A stretch of 7,866 nucleotides of DNA from Candidatus Stahliibacteriota bacterium (GTDB taxonomy: Bacteria; Hydrothermota; Tepidihabitantia; B3-TA06). Below, one piece after another: positions 5,704 through 7,866 of this stretch. Location of the stretch: the NCBI GenBank assembly GCA_030592225.1, contig JAUVJT010000098.1, positions 1-7,866 on the forward strand, written 5' to 3'. The notes under the pieces were generated by a model. That model searched no databases. It saw only the letters and a program-made list of their open reading frames with translations, and was not told the origin of the DNA. The position numbers were made by a program, and so were the translations under genes. Within the stretch, counting starts at the first letter, position 1; every line of letters begins with the position of its first letter.

Positions 5704-6420
5704 TTACTCGGCCGCGCCGGCTTTTAAGGGACGGGTGTGAATGCCGCACTCGCCGCCGCATTTCGATGTATCGAGCCAGCGTCCGGCACGCTCGTCTTCT
5801 TCGTTGCTGATGCGGGTGCAAGGCTCGCAGCCCAGGGAGCGGTAGCCTTCCTTGTACAGAGGATTGACCGGAACGTTGTACAGCGCCAGGTACTGCCAGA
5901 CCTCGCGTTCCTTCCACAGAAGGATGGGGTTCAGCTTGATAAGACCCTTGTCGCGCTCCTCTACTTCCTTGTAGTCGGTTCGAGTGCGGCCTTCAGTAGA
6001 GCGCAGTCCGGTAACCCAGCAGTCAACACCCATCTCCTCGATGGCCCAGCGAACCGGTTCAACCTTGAGGATGCGGCAGCACTCGTCAGGGTCGGTTTTG
6101 TACAACTCGTCAGGTATCTCCGCGTCGTTTTGAAACACCTTGGTTTCAGGATACTGCTTGACCAACTTATCCATGAAATCCTTGGTGGCCTGGGGCTTGT
6201 ACCGGGTGGTTACCACGAAGCCTCTGATTTTAGAATTGACCCGCTTGGCCAGATCCCATATGACTACGGAGTCCTTACCCAGGCTGTTTGCTACCACAAG
6301 CTTGTCGCCGTAGCGTTCGTAAGCTTCGGCAATCAGGCGCATGGAACGATCAACCTTCTCTTTGAAATTTAAGCTATTAACCAACGCCTTGATGTCGTCG
6401 GTATTCTCAAGTAAACTCAT
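5704..6420 (-). CDS. cysH: APS-reductase-type CysH, iron-sulfur adenylyl-sulfate reductase family
   Basis: This 238-residue cytosolic enzyme belongs to the PAPS/APS reductase family, which reduces (phospho)adenylyl sulfate to sulfite using thioredoxin or a similar donor. Visible in order: a PP-loop SLGKDS (46-51), the Cys pair 114-115 followed by KVEP, TGLRSTEGRTR (137-147), KLNPI, GCEPCT with Cys198 and Cys201, and the catalytic ECGIH with Cys225. The CC plus CxxC set, with spacings close to those of Pseudomonas APS reductase, implies a [4Fe-4S] cluster and APS rather than PAPS as substrate. The PP-loop is of the GKDS kind, and the usual DTGxxxPET segment reads TTRYKPQAT, so it is a divergent subgroup and its exact substrate is inferred. 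An extra Cys221 lies four residues before the catalytic one. AAGGAG precedes the ATG at 6420. The start overlaps the small ORF upstream by 14 bases; two TSUP permeases follow. Confidence 0.9.
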   Translation of the reverse strand: MSLLENTDDIKALVNSLNFKEKVDRSMRLIAEAYERYGDKLVVANSLGKDSVVIWDLAKRVNSKIRGFVVTTRYKPQATKDFMDKLVKQYPETKVFQNDAEIPDELYKTDPDECCRILKVEPVRWAIEEMGVDCWVTGLRSTEGRTRTDYKEVEERDKGLIKLNPILLWKEREVWQYLALYNVPVNPLYKEGYRSLGCEPCTRISNEEDERAGRWLDTSKCGGECGIHTRPLKAGAAE

Positions 6421-6631
6421 CCTGTCTCCTTTTCAAGGCGCACTCCCAGGGGCAGAGCCTTGGGAGGTTGCGCCGCGGTTTGTTGTCATTTTTCTTGTTT
6501 TCAATCTCGACGTAATCCCATCCCTCGAGCGGTCCCTTGATAATCGCCATGTGTTCCGGAGCGAGTTCCCGGCGTAGGGGTAATAGCTCCAGAGGATGTA
6601 TAACGCGTTCCCACTTCTCTTCGAGAAACAT
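6407..6631 (-). CDS. Small hypothetical protein upstream of and overlapping cysH
   Basis: A 74-codon frame starting at ATG 6631 and ending in TGA at 6407-6409, overlapping the cysH start by 14 bases. I do not recognise a family. The first 46 residues look protein-like and acidic (WERVIHPLELLPLRREL, then MAIIKGPLEGWDYVEIE), while the last 28 are basic, contain two cysteines (LCPWEC) and are laid over a GC-rich hairpin. In favour: it is the first ATG after a near-consensus promoter, an in-frame stop lies just upstream, and the overlap fits translational coupling to cysH. Against: no ribosome site is visible, the expected leader is only about 14 bases, and no homologue comes to mind. It could be a short-leader coding gene, a leader peptide, or merely untranslated leader of cysH. 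Confidence 0.4.
   Translation of the reverse strand: MFLEEKWERVIHPLELLPLRRELAPEHMAIIKGPLEGWDYVEIENKKNDNKPRRNLPRLCPWECALKRRQDEFT
6437..6474 (-). promoter_or_regulatory. Imperfect GC-rich hairpin just upstream of the cysH ribosome site
   Basis: GGCGCA (6437-6442) pairs with TGCGCC (6469-6474), and CTCCCA (6443-6448) with TGGGAG (6461-6466), with two unpaired bases on one side and AGG/CCT pairing at the top. On the minus strand the stem ends a few bases before the AAGGAG of cysH. It could influence cysH translation or mRNA stability. It matches no riboswitch class that I know, and it overlaps the small ORF. Confidence 0.4.
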
Positions 6632-6651
6632 AACGATGCATCATTTACGGG

Positions 6652-6679
6652 ATTATAAGCGCAGAGCAAGGCGTGTCAA
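6652..6679 (-). promoter_or_regulatory. Consensus sigma70-type promoter for the cysH/TSUP locus
   Basis: On the minus strand a perfect TTGACA (6679-6674) is followed after 16 bases by a perfect TATAAT (6657-6652). Transcription would start near 6645, about 14 bases before the ATG of the small ORF and 225 before cysH. Both hexamers being exact matches makes this the strongest promoter in the window. No clear operator was found around it. It indicates that cysH has its own promoter rather than depending on asnS. Confidence 0.75.
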
Positions 6680-6991
6680 GGGTCTCGCGCACGTATATGT
6701 TGACACCATGAATTGTCTGTTAGGTTTACTTTTCGACAGTTGAAATTAGTGGTTTCCTCGGAAATCTGCGGCATTGAGAATGATTTTGCTGTAGGAGGGT
6801 GACGGGATGGCTGCAATTGGGGCGCGGACGTGAGCGGAGCGTTAGCCCAGGAAGAGTCGTTAGCGGCAACAACGCGGTTGTTGCACTCCAAATCATACTG
6901 TGCCCCTCATGGTTACTGGGTGTTATCTCCTTGTGACCGGAGCGCATGCTCCGGCTTATTGTGAGAATGCCCCGGAGGGGTACGGGACGGG
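6680..6991. other. Gene-free spacer between asnS and the cysH promoter, with small hairpins
   Basis: About 310 bases without a supported gene or a tRNA. Two perfect stems stand out: GCAACAAC / GTTGTTGC at 6866-6884 with loop GCG, and CCGGAGC / GCTCCGG at 6937-6954 with loop GCAT. CGTTAGC is repeated at 6839 and 6858. A 45-codon plus-strand frame from GTG 6799 directly behind GGAGG, and a 71-codon minus-strand frame at 6676-6891, have no recognisable similarity and are not called. The second hairpin, with CCCCGGAGGGG at 6970-6980, follows the asnS stop and could form its transcript end, though no T tract follows. Confidence 0.5.
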
Positions 6992-7866
6992 TTACGGGTA
7001 GATGCGGTCCATGAGGCGTGGATAGGCGATGGTCTCGCGGATATGGTGGATTTGCGTGATCCACGCCAGGGTGCGTTCCATGCCGATACCGAAACCGGAG
7101 TGGGTGAATGTGCCGTATCTTCTCAAATCCAGATACCATTCCAGCGGCTCGCGGGGGAGTTTGTGGCGTTCGATGGCCGCTTCGAGTTTGGCAAGGTCAT
7201 CCTCGCGCTGGGACCCGCCGATGATTTCGCCGTAGCCTTCGGGTGCAAGCAGATCGAAGTTCTTGACTACTTCTGGATTCTCCGGGTCCTCTTTCATATA
7301 GAAGGGAGCCGACGCCTTGGGGTAGCGATGCACGAATACCGGCTTTTCGTAATCTCTGGAAATAACCGCTTCCTCGTCCGCTCCGAAGCTATCGCCCCAC
7401 TTCATCTTAATTCCTTTTCCCTTCAGCAATTCTACCGCTTCGGTGTAGGACAGCCGGTGAAAGGGGGGAGCAAGCTTTTTCAAAAGCTCCATGTGGTTTT
7501 TGAATTCTGCTCGTTCCTGCTTGTTTTTACCTCTGTATCCCAAAAGCTCTAGTTCGAGTATTCGTTTCTCTATAACTCTCCCGACCACATAGGTAAGCAT
7601 ATCCTCGGCCAGTTCCATGTCGCCGTCAAGGTCAAGGAAGGCTACTTCAGGTTCAAGATGCCAGAACTCGGTCAGGTGCCTGCGGGTTTTGGATTTCTCC
7701 GCTCGGAACGAAGGAGCCAGGCAGTAGGCTTTCCCGAACGCGGCTGCCGCGGGTTCCATGTACAGCTGTCCGGATTGGGAAAGGTAGGCCTTATCGTCAA
7801 AGTAAGATATCTCAAACAGCTCGGACGCTCCTTCGCACGAGGTGGGGGTTATCATGGGAGGATCAA
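6992..7866 (-). CDS. asnS: Asparaginyl-tRNA synthetase, C-terminal catalytic part (5' end outside window)
   Basis: Class II aminoacyl-tRNA synthetase that charges tRNA-Asn with asparagine in the cytosol. About 290 residues are visible; the frame is open to the window edge with DPP before the methionine at 7855, so that ATG is internal and the N-terminal anticodon-binding OB domain lies outside. Numbering from that methionine: TPTSCEGASELFEI (4-17), AYLSQSGQLY (23-32), class II motif 2 FRAEKSKTRRHLTEFW (50-65) with the LEPE that follows, APEGYGEIIGGSQRED (204-219), and motif 3 GFGIGMERTLAW (254-265), ending in RLMDRIYP. The AEKSKTRRHLTEF motif and the SCEGASELFE segment fit AsnRS better than AspRS, and the pattern is close to the archaeal-like AsnRS subgroup. 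It ends with TAA and is separated from the sulfur locus by a promoter. Confidence 0.95.
   Translation of the reverse strand, partial: DPPMITPTSCEGASELFEISYFDDKAYLSQSGQLYMEPAAAAFGKAYCLAPSFRAEKSKTRRHLTEFWHLEPEVAFLDLDGDMELAEDMLTYVVGRVIEKRILELELLGYRGKNKQERAEFKNHMELLKKLAPPFHRLSYTEAVELLKGKGIKMKWGDSFGADEEAVISRDYEKPVFVHRYPKASAPFYMKEDPENPEVVKNFDLLAPEGYGEIIGGSQREDDLAKLEAAIERHKLPREPLEWYLDLRRYGTFTHSGFGIGMERTLAWITQIHHIRETIAYPRLMDRIYP

Noticed and set aside
5737..6372. 211-codon plus-strand frame opposite cysH
   Set aside because: Antisense to a well-supported gene and without recognisable motifs.
6700..6728. TTGACA on the plus strand as a second, divergent promoter
   Set aside because: No acceptable -10 hexamer lies 15 to 18 bases downstream and no gene follows on that strand.
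6726..7139. 137-codon minus-strand frame overlapping the end of asnS
   Set aside because: It shares DNA with the conserved C-terminus of AsnRS in another frame and has a His/Pro/Arg-rich, non-protein-like composition.

Overview
The window looks bacterial. The coding density, the Shine-Dalgarno sites, two sigma70-like promoters, the ATGA stop/start overlap and the PDZ/S41 carboxy-terminal protease all point that way. Base composition is moderate and slightly GC-rich. The inositol-3-phosphate synthase is of the actinobacterial/archaeal short type and the asparaginyl-tRNA synthetase resembles the archaeal-like subgroup. This mix suits an uncultivated or deep-branching lineage, but the window has no marker that fixes the phylum, so any taxonomic name would be a guess.

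Left part, plus strand (1-2818): the C-terminal half of inositol-3-phosphate synthase, then a gap with a promoter-like sequence, then thymidylate kinase (tmk) overlapping by four bases a membrane-anchored S41 protease. These three genes share direction but not a pathway.

Middle, minus strand (6679 down to 2973): a sulfur locus. Read in its direction of transcription it holds a near-consensus promoter; a small unrecognised ORF overlapping the next gene; an APS-reductase-type CysH with iron-sulfur cysteines and a catalytic ECGIH motif; two full-length TSUP (TauE/SafE) permeases of 277 residues each, about 66% identical by hand count; a 29-base duplicate of the 3' end of the second permease, sitting beside a perfect palindrome; and a half-size TSUP gene interrupted by one in-frame TGA. 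The likely logic is sulfate entry or sulfite/sulfur-anion movement by TSUP proteins next to the enzyme that reduces adenylyl sulfate to sulfite. No ATP sulfurylase or sulfite reductase is visible, so the pathway is incomplete here.

Right edge, minus strand (7866-6992): the C-terminal part of asparaginyl-tRNA synthetase, separated from the sulfur locus by about 310 bases with strong small hairpins but no supported gene.

The gene-free stretches 4336-4794 and 6632-6991 hold degenerate short tandem repeats and hairpins. The best leads are the TGA-split TSUP gene, the duplicated gene end with its palindrome, the CysH with unusual nucleotide-binding motifs, and the small ORF ahead of cysH.
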